From Cellulomonas_A sp047229345 (GTDB taxonomy: Bacteria; Actinomycetota; Actinomycetes; Actinomycetales; Cellulomonadaceae): a stretch of 64,000 nt of DNA. Every line of letters starts with the position of its first letter. Position 1 is the first letter of the stretch. The stretch is from contig NZ_JBFTER010000001.1 of the NCBI RefSeq assembly GCF_047229345.1, positions 1 to 64,000 on the forward strand, in the 5' to 3' direction. Below are positions 19,340 through 28,430 of the stretch, one piece after another. Position numbers and translations under genes: made by a program. Below the pieces are notes generated by a model. It saw nothing but the letters and a program-made list of their open reading frames with translations. It did not search any database and was not told where the DNA came from.

Positions 19340-21811
19340 TCAGCCGATCGCGTGGACCGGCGCGGCGAGCGGCAGCCCGGACCCGTCGCGACGAGGGTCG
19401 ACCGCCGGCAGCTCGACCGGCTGGCCCGCGGACGTCGTGGCGTGCGGGGGCACCGGGCCGACCCAGGCGAGCAGCAGGGTGTCCTCGCCCTTGAGGAACC
19501 GGTGCGCGCGGACACCGCCCGTCGCGCGGCCCTTGCCCGGGTAGACGTCGAACGGCGTCGTCTTGACCGAGCCCGGCTGCGTCCCGGGCAGCGCGCTCGC
19601 GGCGCCGGCGATCGTCACGACGGCCGCCTCGACACCCGGACGCACCGCGCCGAAGTGCACGACGCGTTGCCCGGCGGCGAGCTTGATCCCGGCCATGCCG
19701 CCCGCGGAACGGCCCTGCGGGCGCACCGACGACGCGGCGAAGTGCAGCAGCGACGCGTCGGACGCGACGAGCACGAGCTCGTCGGCGTCGGTCACCTCGG
19801 CGCAGCCCACGACCTCGTCGAGCTGCTTGAGGGCGATGACCTCCCACGCGTCCTTGTTCCCCGGGACGTCGCCGGGGGAGACGCGCTTGACGACGCCCTG
19901 CGCGGTCCCGAGCGCGAGGGTCGGTGCGTCCGGCGCGAGCGAGGCCAGCCCGACGACCCGCTCGCCGGCCTCGAGCGTCACGACCTCCGCGAGCGGGACC
20001 CCGCCCGACAGGGTGGGGGCGCCGTCGGTCGGCGGGAGCGAGGGCAGGTGCAGCACCGAGACGCGCACGACACGGCCGCGCGAGGTCACGGCTCCGACCT
20101 CCGCCCGTGCCGTCGTCGCGACCGCACCGCGCAGCACGTCGTGCTTGGCCCGGCGTGATCCGGCCTCGGCGCGCAGCGGCGCGTCCGCACCGGTGGTCCG
20201 GGCGAGCAGACCGGTCGCGGACAGCAGCGCCCAGCACGGCGAGTCCTCGATCTCGAGCGGCGTGGCCGAGCGGGACGCCGCGGCGGCGCCGGTGACGCTC
20301 GTGCCGCCAGCCGACTCGAGCAGCACGGTGCGGCGCGGGGTGCCGTAGGTCGCGGCGACGTCGGCCATCTCCTCGGACACGACGCCGCGCAGGCGCTCCT
20401 CGTCGGCCAGGATCGTCTCGAGGTCGGCGATCTCGCGCTGGAGCTGCTCCTGCTCCTTCTCGAGCTCGATCCGGGAGAACTTCGTCAGGCGGCGCAGCCG
20501 CAGCTCGAGGATGTACTCGGCCTGCGGCTCCGACAGGTCGAACACGTCGCGCAGCCGGGTGCGCGCGGTGTCCGAGTCGTCGGACGTGCGGATGACCTGG
20601 ATGACCTCGTCGATGTCGAGGATCGCGATGAGCAGGCCCTCGACGAGGTGCAGGCGCTCGCGGCGACGGGCGAGGCGGAACGTGGTCCGGCGGCGCACGA
20701 CGTCGATGCGGTGCGCGACCCACACCTGCAGCAGCTCGCGCAGCCCGAGCGTGCGGGGCTGACCCTCGACGAGCGCGACGTTGTTGATCGAGTACGAGTC
20801 CTCGAGCGGGGTGTACCGGTAGAGCTGCTCGAGCACCGCCTCGGGGTTGAAGCCGGTCTTGACCTCGATGACGAGCCGCAGGCCGTGCTGACGGTCCGTG
20901 AGGTCGACCGCGTTGGAGATCCCGGAGAGCTTCTTGGACTGCACGCCCTCCTTGATCTTCTCGATGACCTTCTCGGGGCCGACCGTGTACGGCAGCTCCG
21001 TGATGACGATGCCCTTGCGCTTCGCGGTGACGTTCTCGATCCGCGCGGTGGCCCGCGTGCGGAACGCCCCGCGGCCCGTGCGGTAGGCGTCCCGCACACC
21101 GTCGAGGCCGACGATCTTGCCGCCCGAGGGCAGGTCGGGGCCGGGCACGAAGCGCATGAGGTCGTCGAGCGTCGCGTCCGGGTGCGCCACGAGGTGGCGT
21201 GCGGCGGCGACGACCTCGACGAGGTTGTGCGGGGCCATGTTCGTCGCCATGCCGACCGCGATGCCGCTCGCGCCGTTGACCAGCAGGTTCGGGATGGCGG
21301 CCGGGAGGACCTCGGGCTGCGTGAGCTTGTTGTCGTAGTTCGGCACGAAGTCGACGACGTCCTCGTCGAGCCCCGTCGTCATGGCCGCCGCCGCGGGGGC
21401 GAGGCGGGCCTCGGTGTACCGGGGCGCGGCCGGGCCGTCGTCGAGCGAGCCGAAGTTCCCGTGGCCGTCGACGAGCGGCAGGCGCAGCGAGAACGGCTGG
21501 GCCATGCGGACCATCGCGTCGTAGATCGCGGTGTCGCCGTGCGGGTGCAGCTTGCCCATGACCTCGCCGACGACGCGCGCCGACTTCACGTACGGACGGT
21601 CCGGGCGCAGACCCATGTCCGACATCTGGAACAGGATCCGGCGCTGCACGGGCTTGAGGCCGTCGCGGGCGTCGGGCAGGGCCCGCGAGTAGATGACCGA
21701 GTAGGCGTACTCGAGGAACGAGCCCTCCATCTCGGTCGCGACGTCGATGTCGACGATCCGCTCGACGAGGTCCTCGGGCGGGACGTCGGGGGTCGCGTTG
21801 CGTCGCGCCAT
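19340..21811 (-). CDS. parC: type IIA topoisomerase subunit A (ParC-like)
   Basis: DNA breakage-reunion subunit of topoisomerase IV, partner of ParE. The 823-residue protein has the quinolone-region block KLHPHGDTAIYDAMVRMAQPF, the active-site Tyr in APRYTEARL (Y132), the GIAVGMATNMAPHN loop and a long coiled-coil dimer region. The C-terminal beta-pinwheel (~500-823) has no QRRGGRG-type GyrA box, which supports decatenase rather than gyrase. The ATG at 21811 has GAGGAG upstream. It is convergent with the GNAT gene; 247 bp between them show no clear feature. Confidence 0.93.
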   Translation of the reverse strand: MARRNATPDVPPEDLVERIVDIDVATEMEGSFLEYAYSVIYSRALPDARDGLKPVQRRILFQMSDMGLRPDRPYVKSARVVGEVMGKLHPHGDTAIYDAMVRMAQPFSLRLPLVDGHGNFGSLDDGPAAPRYTEARLAPAAAAMTTGLDEDVVDFVPNYDNKLTQPEVLPAAIPNLLVNGASGIAVGMATNMAPHNLVEVVAAARHLVAHPDATLDDLMRFVPGPDLPSGGKIVGLDGVRDAYRTGRGAFRTRATARIENVTAKRKGIVITELPYTVGPEKVIEKIKEGVQSKKLSGISNAVDLTDRQHGLRLVIEVKTGFNPEAVLEQLYRYTPLEDSYSINNVALVEGQPRTLGLRELLQVWVAHRIDVVRRRTTFRLARRRERLHLVEGLLIAILDIDEVIQVIRTSDDSDTARTRLRDVFDLSEPQAEYILELRLRRLTKFSRIELEKEQEQLQREIADLETILADEERLRGVVSEEMADVAATYGTPRRTVLLESAGGTSVTGAAAASRSATPLEIEDSPCWALLSATGLLARTTGADAPLRAEAGSRRAKHDVLRGAVATTARAEVGAVTSRGRVVRVSVLHLPSLPPTDGAPTLSGGVPLAEVVTLEAGERVVGLASLAPDAPTLALGTAQGVVKRVSPGDVPGNKDAWEVIALKQLDEVVGCAEVTDADELVLVASDASLLHFAASSVRPQGRSAGGMAGIKLAAGQRVVHFGAVRPGVEAAVVTIAGAASALPGTQPGSVKTTPFDVYPGKGRATGGVRAHRFLKGEDTLLLAWVGPVPPHATTSAGQPVELPAVDPRRDGSGLPLAAPVHAIG

Positions 21812-21939
21812 GGGTGAGCGGCTCCTCGAGGGACGTGCGGGCGGGTTCTCCGGGGTTGCTGACCGACGGCGCACGGGCGCACGCGGCGCGGCCATTGTCG
21901 CGCGTCGGGCAGCGTGCACGAACCATGCCACGCGGGTCG

Positions 21940-21987
21940 GACACCGAGCAGGACACCGAGCAGGACACCGCGCAGGACACCGCGCAC
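21940..21987. repeat. 12-bp tandem repeat upstream of the GNAT-acyl-CoA synthetase gene
   Basis: Four 12-bp units (GACACCGAGCAG twice, then GACACCGCGCAG and GACACCGCGCAC). If an upstream ATG at 21925 were used, they would encode a DTEQ/DTAQ repeat in frame with the following gene. There is no ribosome site there, so they are treated as intergenic. Confidence 0.75.
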
Positions 21988-22070
21988 GGCACCGGGCGGC
22001 GCCGGGGGCAGGGCGAGGTGCGCGGCACCGCCGTCCGGGCGGTCCACCGCGTGCCGGGGCGCCCGCGCAC

Positions 22071-22076
22071 TAGCCT
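22071..22076 (+). promoter_or_regulatory. -10 box for leaderless GNAT-acyl-CoA synthetase gene
   Basis: TAGCCT lies 7 nt before the ATG at 22084, arguing for a leaderless mRNA and against the upstream in-frame ATG at 21925. Confidence 0.5.
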
Positions 22077-22083
22077 GGACGGC

Positions 22084-24831
22084 ATGGGTGAGGTGACCGA
22101 CGGCGACGGGGCCGTGACGTCCGCCGTGCCCGCGCCGGCGTACCCGGCCGGGTGGGAGGCCGACGTCGTCCTGCGCGACGGGTCGACGACGCACGTGCGG
22201 CCGATCCGGCCGAGCGACGCCGAGGCGCTGCAGGCGTTCCACGTCGCGCAGTCCGAGCGCTCGACGTACCTGCGGTTCTTCGCGAACCTCGACCGGCTCT
22301 CGGACCGCGACCTCGCGCGGTTCACGGTCGTCGACCACGCCGACCGGGTCGCGCTCGTCGCCGTGACCGCGGACGAGGAGATCATCGGCGTCGCGCGCTA
22401 CGACCGCATCGCGCCCGACGTCGCCGAGGTGGCGTTCAACATCGCGGACGCGCACCACGGGCGCGGGCTCGGGTCCGTGCTGCTCGAGCACCTCGCCGCG
22501 GCCGCCCGGGAGCGTGGGGTCCGGCGCTTCACCGCCGAGGTGCTGCCGCAGAACGGACGCATGATCGCGGTGTTCCGCGAGGCCGGGTACGCGGTCCGGC
22601 AGTCGCTCGAGGACGGCGTCGTGACCGTCGAGTTCGACATCGACCCGACCGGGCGCTCGCTCGCGGTCATGGCCGACCGCGAGCACCGCGCCGAGGCCCG
22701 CAGCGTGCAGGGGCTGCTGTCGGCGCGCTCGGTTGTCGTCGTCGGCTCCCCGGACGTCGCGCCCGGCTCGATGGACGACCTGCTCGCGCGTCGCGTCGTC
22801 GCGGACCTCGAGGCGGGCGCCGAGGGCGACCTCGAGCTGCACGTCGTCGCGCAGGCGCCCGACCCCGACGCGGGCGCACCCGGGGCCGCGACGCAGCACT
22901 GGCCCGACGTCGCGTCCGTGCCCGGGCCGGTCGACCTCGCGGTCGTCGCGGTGCCCGCGGCCGAGGCCGTCGGCGCCGTCCGGGCGCTCGCGCGGCTGCA
23001 GGTCCGCGGCGTCGTCGTCCTGTCCGACGGGTTCGCGGAGACCGGGCCCGAGGGCCTGGCGCTCCAGCGCGCCCTGCTGCGCACCGCGCACGCCGCCGGT
23101 ATGCGCGTCGTCGGGCCCAGCTCGTACGGCGTCCTGTCGTCGACCGGTGGGCGGGTGCTCAACGCGTCCCTGGCCGCCGACCCGCCACCGCCGGGCACGA
23201 TCGGGCTGTTCTGCCAGTCGGCGCCGATGGCCGTGGCGCTGCTCGGCTCGGTGCGCCGGCGCCGTCTCGGGCTCTCGCACTTCGTGTCCGCGGGGCACCG
23301 GGCCGATGTCTCGGGCAACGACCTCATGCAGTTCTGGCGCGACGACGACGCGACCGAGGTCGTCGGGCTGTACCTCGAGTCGATCGGCAACCCGCGCAAG
23401 TTCTCCCGCGTCGCCCGGCGGCTCGCGGCGGTCAAGCCGGTCGTCGTCGTGACCGCGGGCCGCTCGGGGCAGGTCGTCCCGCCCGGGCACGCGGTGCGCG
23501 CCACCCGGGCCCCGCGTCGCACGCTCGAGGAGGTCATGCGCCAGGCGGGCGTGATCCGGGTCGAGAACACCCACCAGATGCTCGAGGTCGCCCAGGTGCT
23601 CGCGCTCCAGCCGCTGCCGACGGGACGGCGCGTCGCGATCGTCGCGAGCTCGGCGCCCATGGCGGCGCTCGTCGCCGAGGCCGCCGCCGCGGTCGGGCTC
23701 GTGGTCGGTGGCAAGGCCGCGATCGTGCGGGAGGACGCCGAGGACGACGCGCTCGCCTCGACGCTCGCGCGCCTCTACGAGGACCCCGCCGTGGACGTCG
23801 TCGTCGCGGTGCACGTGCCGACCGTCGGGCACTCGCAGGTGCGGGTCTCGCGTGCGCTCGCGGCCGTCGCCGCCGGGTCGGGGCGCACCACCGTCGCCTG
23901 CATGCTCGGGCTGCACGGCGCGACCGACGACCTGACCGCCGAGGACGACGACGGGCGACGCTGGACGATCCCCGCGTACACGACCCCCGAGGACGCCGTC
24001 CTCGCGCTCGGCCAGGCGGAGCGCTACTCGGCGTGGCGCTCGGCGGACCGGGGCAGCCCGGTGCAGCCGGCCGGGGTCGACACCCGCCGAGCCCGCCGCC
24101 TGGTCCTCGCGAGGCTCGCGGGCGTGACGCCGGGCGACGCGGTGGACCTCAGCCCCGCCGAGACCGCCGAGCTGCTGGCGTGCGCGGGCATCGCGGTGCT
24201 CGAGTCGGTCCCCGTCGCGACGCCCGACGAGGCGGTCGAGGCCGCGCACCGGCTCGGCTGGCCGGTCGCCCTCAAGACCACCGTCCCCGCGCTGCGGCAC
24301 CGCGCGGACCTCGGCGGGGTCCGGCTCGACGTGCACGACGAGGCCGAGCTGCGCGCCGACGTCGAGCAGGTCCTCGCCCTCGCGCACGGCCACCCGCTCG
24401 AGCCCGGTCGCGCGCCGCTCGAGGTGCAGCGCATGGCCCCGCTCGGCGCCGCGTGCGTCGTCCGGTCGGTCGAGGACCCGCTGTTCGGGCCGGTGCTGAG
24501 CTTCGGGCTCTCGGGCGACGCGTCCGACCTGCTCGGCGACATCAGCTACGCCGTCCCGCCGCTCACGGACGTCGACGTCGCCGAGCTCGTGCGGGCCGCG
24601 CGCGCCGCGCCCCGGCTGTTCGGGTACCGCGGGCTGCCGCCGCTCGACGTCGACGCGCTCGAGGACGTCATCGCGCGGCTGTCGGTGCTCGCGGACGACC
24701 TGCCCGAGCTGCGCAGCCTCGAGCTCAACCCCGTGGTCGTCGCCGAGCACGGCGCGACCGTGCTCGGCGCGCGGGCCCAGCTCGGGACGGCGGACCGTGC
24801 CGACGGCTCGCGGCGGGCGCTCCCGACGTGA
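22084..24831 (+). CDS. GNAT fused to NDP-forming acyl-CoA synthetase-like domains (Pat-type protein acetyltransferase)
   Basis: A 915-residue protein. An N-terminal GNAT (~25-190; RGLGSVLLEHLAAAARE) is followed by a CoA-binding Rossmann domain (~210-335), a succinyl-CoA ligase-like flavodoxin domain (~345-660) and a C-terminal ATP-grasp (~690-900). This resembles bacterial Pat enzymes that acetylate lysines, for example in acetyl-CoA synthetase. In E. coli and Salmonella the GNAT is C-terminal, so the order here is reversed. The SHTGA motif bearing the catalytic His of true NDP-forming synthetases aligns with RATRA, so the synthetase part is probably a sensor and not an enzyme (inference). 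Confidence 0.88.
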   Translation: MGEVTDGDGAVTSAVPAPAYPAGWEADVVLRDGSTTHVRPIRPSDAEALQAFHVAQSERSTYLRFFANLDRLSDRDLARFTVVDHADRVALVAVTADEEIIGVARYDRIAPDVAEVAFNIADAHHGRGLGSVLLEHLAAAARERGVRRFTAEVLPQNGRMIAVFREAGYAVRQSLEDGVVTVEFDIDPTGRSLAVMADREHRAEARSVQGLLSARSVVVVGSPDVAPGSMDDLLARRVVADLEAGAEGDLELHVVAQAPDPDAGAPGAATQHWPDVASVPGPVDLAVVAVPAAEAVGAVRALARLQVRGVVVLSDGFAETGPEGLALQRALLRTAHAAGMRVVGPSSYGVLSSTGGRVLNASLAADPPPPGTIGLFCQSAPMAVALLGSVRRRRLGLSHFVSAGHRADVSGNDLMQFWRDDDATEVVGLYLESIGNPRKFSRVARRLAAVKPVVVVTAGRSGQVVPPGHAVRATRAPRRTLEEVMRQAGVIRVENTHQMLEVAQVLALQPLPTGRRVAIVASSAPMAALVAEAAAAVGLVVGGKAAIVREDAEDDALASTLARLYEDPAVDVVVAVHVPTVGHSQVRVSRALAAVAAGSGRTTVACMLGLHGATDDLTAEDDDGRRWTIPAYTTPEDAVLALGQAERYSAWRSADRGSPVQPAGVDTRRARRLVLARLAGVTPGDAVDLSPAETAELLACAGIAVLESVPVATPDEAVEAAHRLGWPVALKTTVPALRHRADLGGVRLDVHDEAELRADVEQVLALAHGHPLEPGRAPLEVQRMAPLGAACVVRSVEDPLFGPVLSFGLSGDASDLLGDISYAVPPLTDVDVAELVRAARAAPRLFGYRGLPPLDVDALEDVIARLSVLADDLPELRSLELNPVVVAEHGATVLGARAQLGTADRADGSRRALPT

Positions 24832-24872
24832 CGCGGGGCCGGCGGGGGCGCGCGAGATGGGAGGATGGACCC

Positions 24873-25448
24873 GTGCCCGCCGCGTTCACCGAACTCCGCC
24901 ACGACCTCCACCGGGCCGGGTACTACCCGGACCTCGTCGCCGACGTGCTCGACGTCGCGCTCGCCGACGAGCCGGTCGTGGCGCACCTGGTCCACCCCGA
25001 GACGACGTTCGACGACGCCGAGGTGCGCCGGCACGTCACGGTGCTCGTCCTGACGCCGTCGCGGCTCGTCGTCGCGCACGTCGACGACCACCCGGCGGAC
25101 AGCGAGAACCCGTCGGCGAGCGCGTCCGCCACGACCGAGTCGGTCCCGCTCGCCGAGCTGCGGTCGGTCGCCCTGACGCACGTCGTGGCCAAGCCCGAGA
25201 AGCACCGCACCGGCGACGCGGCGTCCGAGCTCACGCTCGCGATCGGGTGGGGCGCCGTCTCGCGCGTCGACCTCGAGCCCGCGACGTGCGGGGACGCGGG
25301 CTGCGAGGCCGACCACGGGCTCACGGGCACGCTCACGCCTGACGACGTCGTCGTCCGCGTCTCGGCCGTCGCCGAGGGTGCGGGTGCCGTGCGCGCCGCG
25401 TCGACCTTCGCCCGCGCGCTGTCCGCCGCGACCTCCCGCCCGCGATGA
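24873..25448 (+). CDS. DUF5998 family protein
   Basis: A 191-residue soluble protein matching actinobacterial DUF5998 proteins, function unknown. Its core is ELRHDLHRAGYYPDLVADVLDVAL at the N-terminus, then a beta-rich PH-like region (VLVLTPSRLVVAHVDDH). A CGDAGCEADHG cluster in the last third could bind a metal. The GTG has GGGAGG 8-13 nt upstream. The stop overlaps the next ATG (ATGA), so it is coupled to the phosphodiesterase gene in an operon that runs through thymidine kinase. Confidence 0.85.
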   Translation: MPAAFTELRHDLHRAGYYPDLVADVLDVALADEPVVAHLVHPETTFDDAEVRRHVTVLVLTPSRLVVAHVDDHPADSENPSASASATTESVPLAELRSVALTHVVAKPEKHRTGDAASELTLAIGWGAVSRVDLEPATCGDAGCEADHGLTGTLTPDDVVVRVSAVAEGAGAVRAASTFARALSAATSRPR

Positions 25449-26719
25449 CCGAGCCGTCCTCGTCGCCCCTGACGGGCGCGACGCCCGCCGACGCGCCCGC
25501 CCCGGACGCCCCCGCCGACCCCGCTGCCGAGGTCGGCGCGGCGCTGTCGACCGCCGGGCTGCTCGTCCCCGCGTTCCCGGGCCGCCACCTCGGTGCCGTG
25601 CTGCCGGCCGTCGCCGCCGCGCTCGGCGCCCGTGACGTGCGCGGCGCCGCCGACGCCCGCGGGCGGCTCGGGCTGCCGAACGCGCGCCGCGCGTGCGTCG
25701 TGCTGGTCGACGGGCTCGGGCGCCACAACCTCAGCGAGCGCGCCGGCCACGCGCCGTTCCTGCGCTCGCTGCTGCAGGGCTCGCCCGCGCTGCGCTCCGG
25801 GTTCCCGTCGACGACGGCGGCGTCGATCGCGTCGTTCGGCACGGGGACCCCGGCGGGGCGGCACGGGCTGGTCGGCTACAGCGTCCGGGTCCCCGGGACG
25901 GGCGCGCTCGCGAACATGGTGTCCTGGAACGACGGCGCCGACCCGCACGCGTGGCAGCGCGAGCCCACCGTCTTCGAGCAGCTCCAGGACGGCGACATCG
26001 CGGTCACGAGCGTGGGCCCGGCGCGGTTCGCCGGGTCCGGGCTCACGGAGGCGGCGCTGCGCGGGGCGCGCTACGTCGGCGCGGAGTCGCTGCCGGAGCG
26101 CGTCGACGCCGCGGCGGCCGAGCTCGTCGGCAGGTCCCTCGTCTACCTGTACTGGGGCGACCTCGACAAGGCCGGGCACCACCACGGCTGGGGGTCGAGC
26201 CAGTGGGGCGACGAGCTCAGCGCGGTCGACAGCGAGCTCGCCCGCCTCGCCCGGTCGCTCCCGCGCGGCACGTCGCTGTACGTGACCGCGGACCACGGGA
26301 TGGTCGACGTCGACCCGCTGCGGCGCTGGGACGTCGCGGCGACGCCCGCGCTCGCGGACGGCGTGGTGGTCGTCGCGGGGGAGCCGCGCGCGCTGCACCT
26401 GCACGTGACGCGACCGGGGGAGGACGCCGGCCCGGACGAGGTCGCGGCGCGCGCCCGCGGCGTCGTCGGGCGCTGGCGGGAGACCCTCGGACCTGCCGCC
26501 GTCGTCGTGACCGGGGCGGACGCGATCGCGGCCGGGTGGTTCGGGGACGTCGCTGAGCACGTGCGCCCGCTCATCGGGGACGTCGTCGTCGCGATGGCGG
26601 GCCGGGCGACGGTCGTGGACTCGCGCACCCAGAGCCCGGGCTCGCTCGAGCTCGTGGGCGTGCACGGGTCGCTCACGCCGCACGAGGTCGTCGTGCCGTT
26701 CCTCGCGGTGCAGGCGTGA
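25445..26719 (+). CDS. alkaline phosphatase superfamily nucleotide pyrophosphatase/phosphodiesterase
   Basis: A 424-residue metal-dependent hydrolase of the NPP branch. The first metal ligand is in VVLVDGLGRHNL. The nucleophile is in the GFPSTTAASIASFGTGTPAGRHG block (Thr of STTA). Later metal ligands are in YWGDLDKAGHHHG and VTADHGMVD. There is no signal peptide, so it should act in the cytoplasm. The substrate is unknown. It overlaps DUF5998 by 4 bp and is followed 27 bp later by tdk, hinting at nucleotide metabolism (inference). Confidence 0.87.
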   Translation: MTEPSSSPLTGATPADAPAPDAPADPAAEVGAALSTAGLLVPAFPGRHLGAVLPAVAAALGARDVRGAADARGRLGLPNARRACVVLVDGLGRHNLSERAGHAPFLRSLLQGSPALRSGFPSTTAASIASFGTGTPAGRHGLVGYSVRVPGTGALANMVSWNDGADPHAWQREPTVFEQLQDGDIAVTSVGPARFAGSGLTEAALRGARYVGAESLPERVDAAAAELVGRSLVYLYWGDLDKAGHHHGWGSSQWGDELSAVDSELARLARSLPRGTSLYVTADHGMVDVDPLRRWDVAATPALADGVVVVAGEPRALHLHVTRPGEDAGPDEVAARARGVVGRWRETLGPAAVVVTGADAIAAGWFGDVAEHVRPLIGDVVVAMAGRATVVDSRTQSPGSLELVGVHGSLTPHEVVVPFLAVQA

Positions 26720-26746
26720 GCGCGGCACGCGCGGGCGGGGCGGTCC

Positions 26747-27418
26747 GTGGCTGAGCTCGCGTTCTTCTCCGGGACCATGGACTGCGGCAAGTCGACCCTC
26801 GCGCTGCAGATGCACCACAACCACGAGGCCCGCGGGCGCGACGGAGTGCTGTTCACGCGCAACGACCGGGCCGGCGCCGCGCGGCTGTCGTCGCGGCTCG
26901 GGCTCAGCGTCGACGCGCACGAGGTCGCCGACACCACCGACTTCTGGGCCGAGGTCGTCGCGCGCCGCACGCGCGGCCGGGCCGTCGACTACCTGATCTG
27001 CGACGAGGCCCAGTTCTACACGGCCGAGCAGGTCGACCAGCTCGCGGCGGTCGTCGACGAGCTCGAGGTGGACGTCTTCGCCTTCGGCATCACGACCGAC
27101 TTCCGCACCCGGCTGTTCCCCGGCTCCGCACGGCTCGTCGAGCTCGCGGACCGCGTCGAGGTGCTGCAGGTGCGCGCTCTGTGCTGGTGCGGGGCGCGTG
27201 CGACGCACAACGCCCGGACCGTCGGCGGCGTCATGGTCGTCGAGGGCGAGCAGGTCGTCGTCGGGGACGTCGAGGCGGACGCCGACACCGTCGGGTACGA
27301 GGTCCTGTGCCGGCGCCACCACCGTCACCGGCTCACCGCGGTGTCCGCGCGCGCGGCCTCGCCGTCACCGCAGACGCTCGGCGTGCTCGCGGACGACGCC
27401 CCCACCGCCCGCGCCTGA
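26747..27418 (+). CDS. tdk: thymidine kinase
   Basis: Phosphorylates thymidine with ATP in pyrimidine salvage. The type II Tdk features are clear in 223 residues: P-loop GTMDCGKST (~8-16), the catalytic DEAQF (~86-90), the lid FGITTDFRTRLFPGS, and zinc Cys residues (CWCG near 146 and C near 187, with HH). The GTG start (MAELAFFSGTM) places the P-loop correctly. The Ala/Pro-rich C-terminal ~30 residues are an extension. Confidence 0.95.
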   Translation: MAELAFFSGTMDCGKSTLALQMHHNHEARGRDGVLFTRNDRAGAARLSSRLGLSVDAHEVADTTDFWAEVVARRTRGRAVDYLICDEAQFYTAEQVDQLAAVVDELEVDVFAFGITTDFRTRLFPGSARLVELADRVEVLQVRALCWCGARATHNARTVGGVMVVEGEQVVVGDVEADADTVGYEVLCRRHHRHRLTAVSARAASPSPQTLGVLADDAPTARA

Positions 27419-27455
27419 CGCGCGCCGCACCGCCGTCGCGCCGGGCCGGCGCGAC

Positions 27456-27500
27456 GTGCGGGAACCGTGGGCGTGCGGGAACCTCGCGGCGTGCGGGAAT
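27456..27500 (+). repeat. three GTGCGGGAA direct repeats before the DsbA-family gene
   Basis: GTGCGGGAA occurs at 27456, 27473 and 27491, spaced 17 and 18 bp, in the 112 bp between tdk and the next gene. The first two extend to GTGCGGGAACC. The regular spacing could mark a regulator site, but no palindrome is present. Confidence 0.6.
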
Positions 27501-27530
27501 AGCGACGCGCGCCCGGCGTTGACGACCGTC

Positions 27531-28184
27531 GTGAGCCTTCCTGTGACCGTCCACGTCTGGTCCGACATCGCCTGCCCGTGGTGCTACATCGGCAAGCGCC
27601 GCCTCGAGACGGCGATCGAGCAGTTCGACGGCGAGGTGCTCGTCGAGTACCACGCGTTCGAGCTCGCCCCCGACACGCCCGTCGACTTCGAGGGCACGGA
27701 GGTCGACTTCCTCGCGGGCCACAAGGGGCTGCCGGCCGCGCAGGTCGAGCAGATGCTCGCGCAGATGACCGAGCTCGCCGCGGGCGAGGGCCTCGCGTAC
27801 GACTTCGACGCGCTGCGGCACACCAAGACGCTGCTCGCGCACCAGGCGATCCACCACGCGCGGGCCCTCGACCGCCAGGGCGCGCTCGTCGAGCGGCTGT
27901 TCCGGGCGTACTTCGAGGAGGGGCGACACGTCGGGCGCGTCGACGACCTCGTCGCGCTGGCCGCGGAGGTCGGGCTCGACGCCGACGGGACCCGGGAGGC
28001 GCTCGAGTCCGGCCGGTACGCCGACGCCGTCCAGCAGGACATCGCGGCCGCGCAGGAGATCGGGATCCGCGGCGTCCCCTTCCACGTCGTCGACGGCCGC
28101 TACGCCGTGTCGGGCGCCCAGAGCCCCGACGTCTTCCTGTCCGCGCTCGAGCGCGTCCGCGACGAGCGGGCGGTCGCCCGATGA
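27531..28184 (+). CDS. DsbA/FrnE-family thioredoxin-fold oxidoreductase
   Basis: A 217-residue FrnE-like protein with the CPWC active site (SDIACPWCYIGKRRLE, near residue 14) and the cis-Pro segment IGIRGVPFHVVDGRYAVSGAQ near the C-terminus. There is no signal peptide, so it acts on cytoplasmic thiols or in stress defence. The start is GTG 27531; GTG 27543 would remove only four residues. It overlaps a small ORF by ATGA. Confidence 0.9.
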   Translation: MSLPVTVHVWSDIACPWCYIGKRRLETAIEQFDGEVLVEYHAFELAPDTPVDFEGTEVDFLAGHKGLPAAQVEQMLAQMTELAAGEGLAYDFDALRHTKTLLAHQAIHHARALDRQGALVERLFRAYFEEGRHVGRVDDLVALAAEVGLDADGTREALESGRYADAVQQDIAAAQEIGIRGVPFHVVDGRYAVSGAQSPDVFLSALERVRDERAVAR

Positions 28185-28327
28185 CCGCGGCGTCGCCCGC
28201 ACCCCTCCCCGTCCCGGTCCTCGCGGGCCTGACGCTCGTGCCGCTCGGCGACGACGACGCCGGGGCGTGCGTCGACGGGGTCTGCGCGGTCCCGTCCGCG
28301 GGGGAGGCCCAGGGGTCTCGCACCTGA
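28181..28327 (+). CDS. small protein with a CX4C motif coupled to the DsbA-family gene
   Basis: A 48-residue ORF whose ATG overlaps the preceding stop (ATGA), a sign of translational coupling. It has a hydrophobic middle (VPVLAGLTLVPLG), an acidic DDDAG and then CVDGVC. The two Cys could form a redox pair served by the upstream DsbA/FrnE protein, or bind a metal. Not a recognised family. It is supported by overlap and reading-frame continuity only. Confidence 0.5.
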   Translation: MTAASPAPLPVPVLAGLTLVPLGDDDAGACVDGVCAVPSAGEAQGSRT

Positions 28328-28430
28328 CCGACGCGTCGCTCGTCCCGCCCGGTGCGGCCCCCGAGATGCACGGCGGGCCGGCGCTGGCGACAGTAGAGGC
28401 ACGGGGAACGACGACGAGAGCGAGAGCACC

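Noticed and set aside
21925..22083. N-terminal extension of the GNAT-acyl-CoA synthetase from ATG 21925
   Set aside because: No ribosome site, low-complexity repeat content, and a TAGCCT box points to the ATG at 22084.
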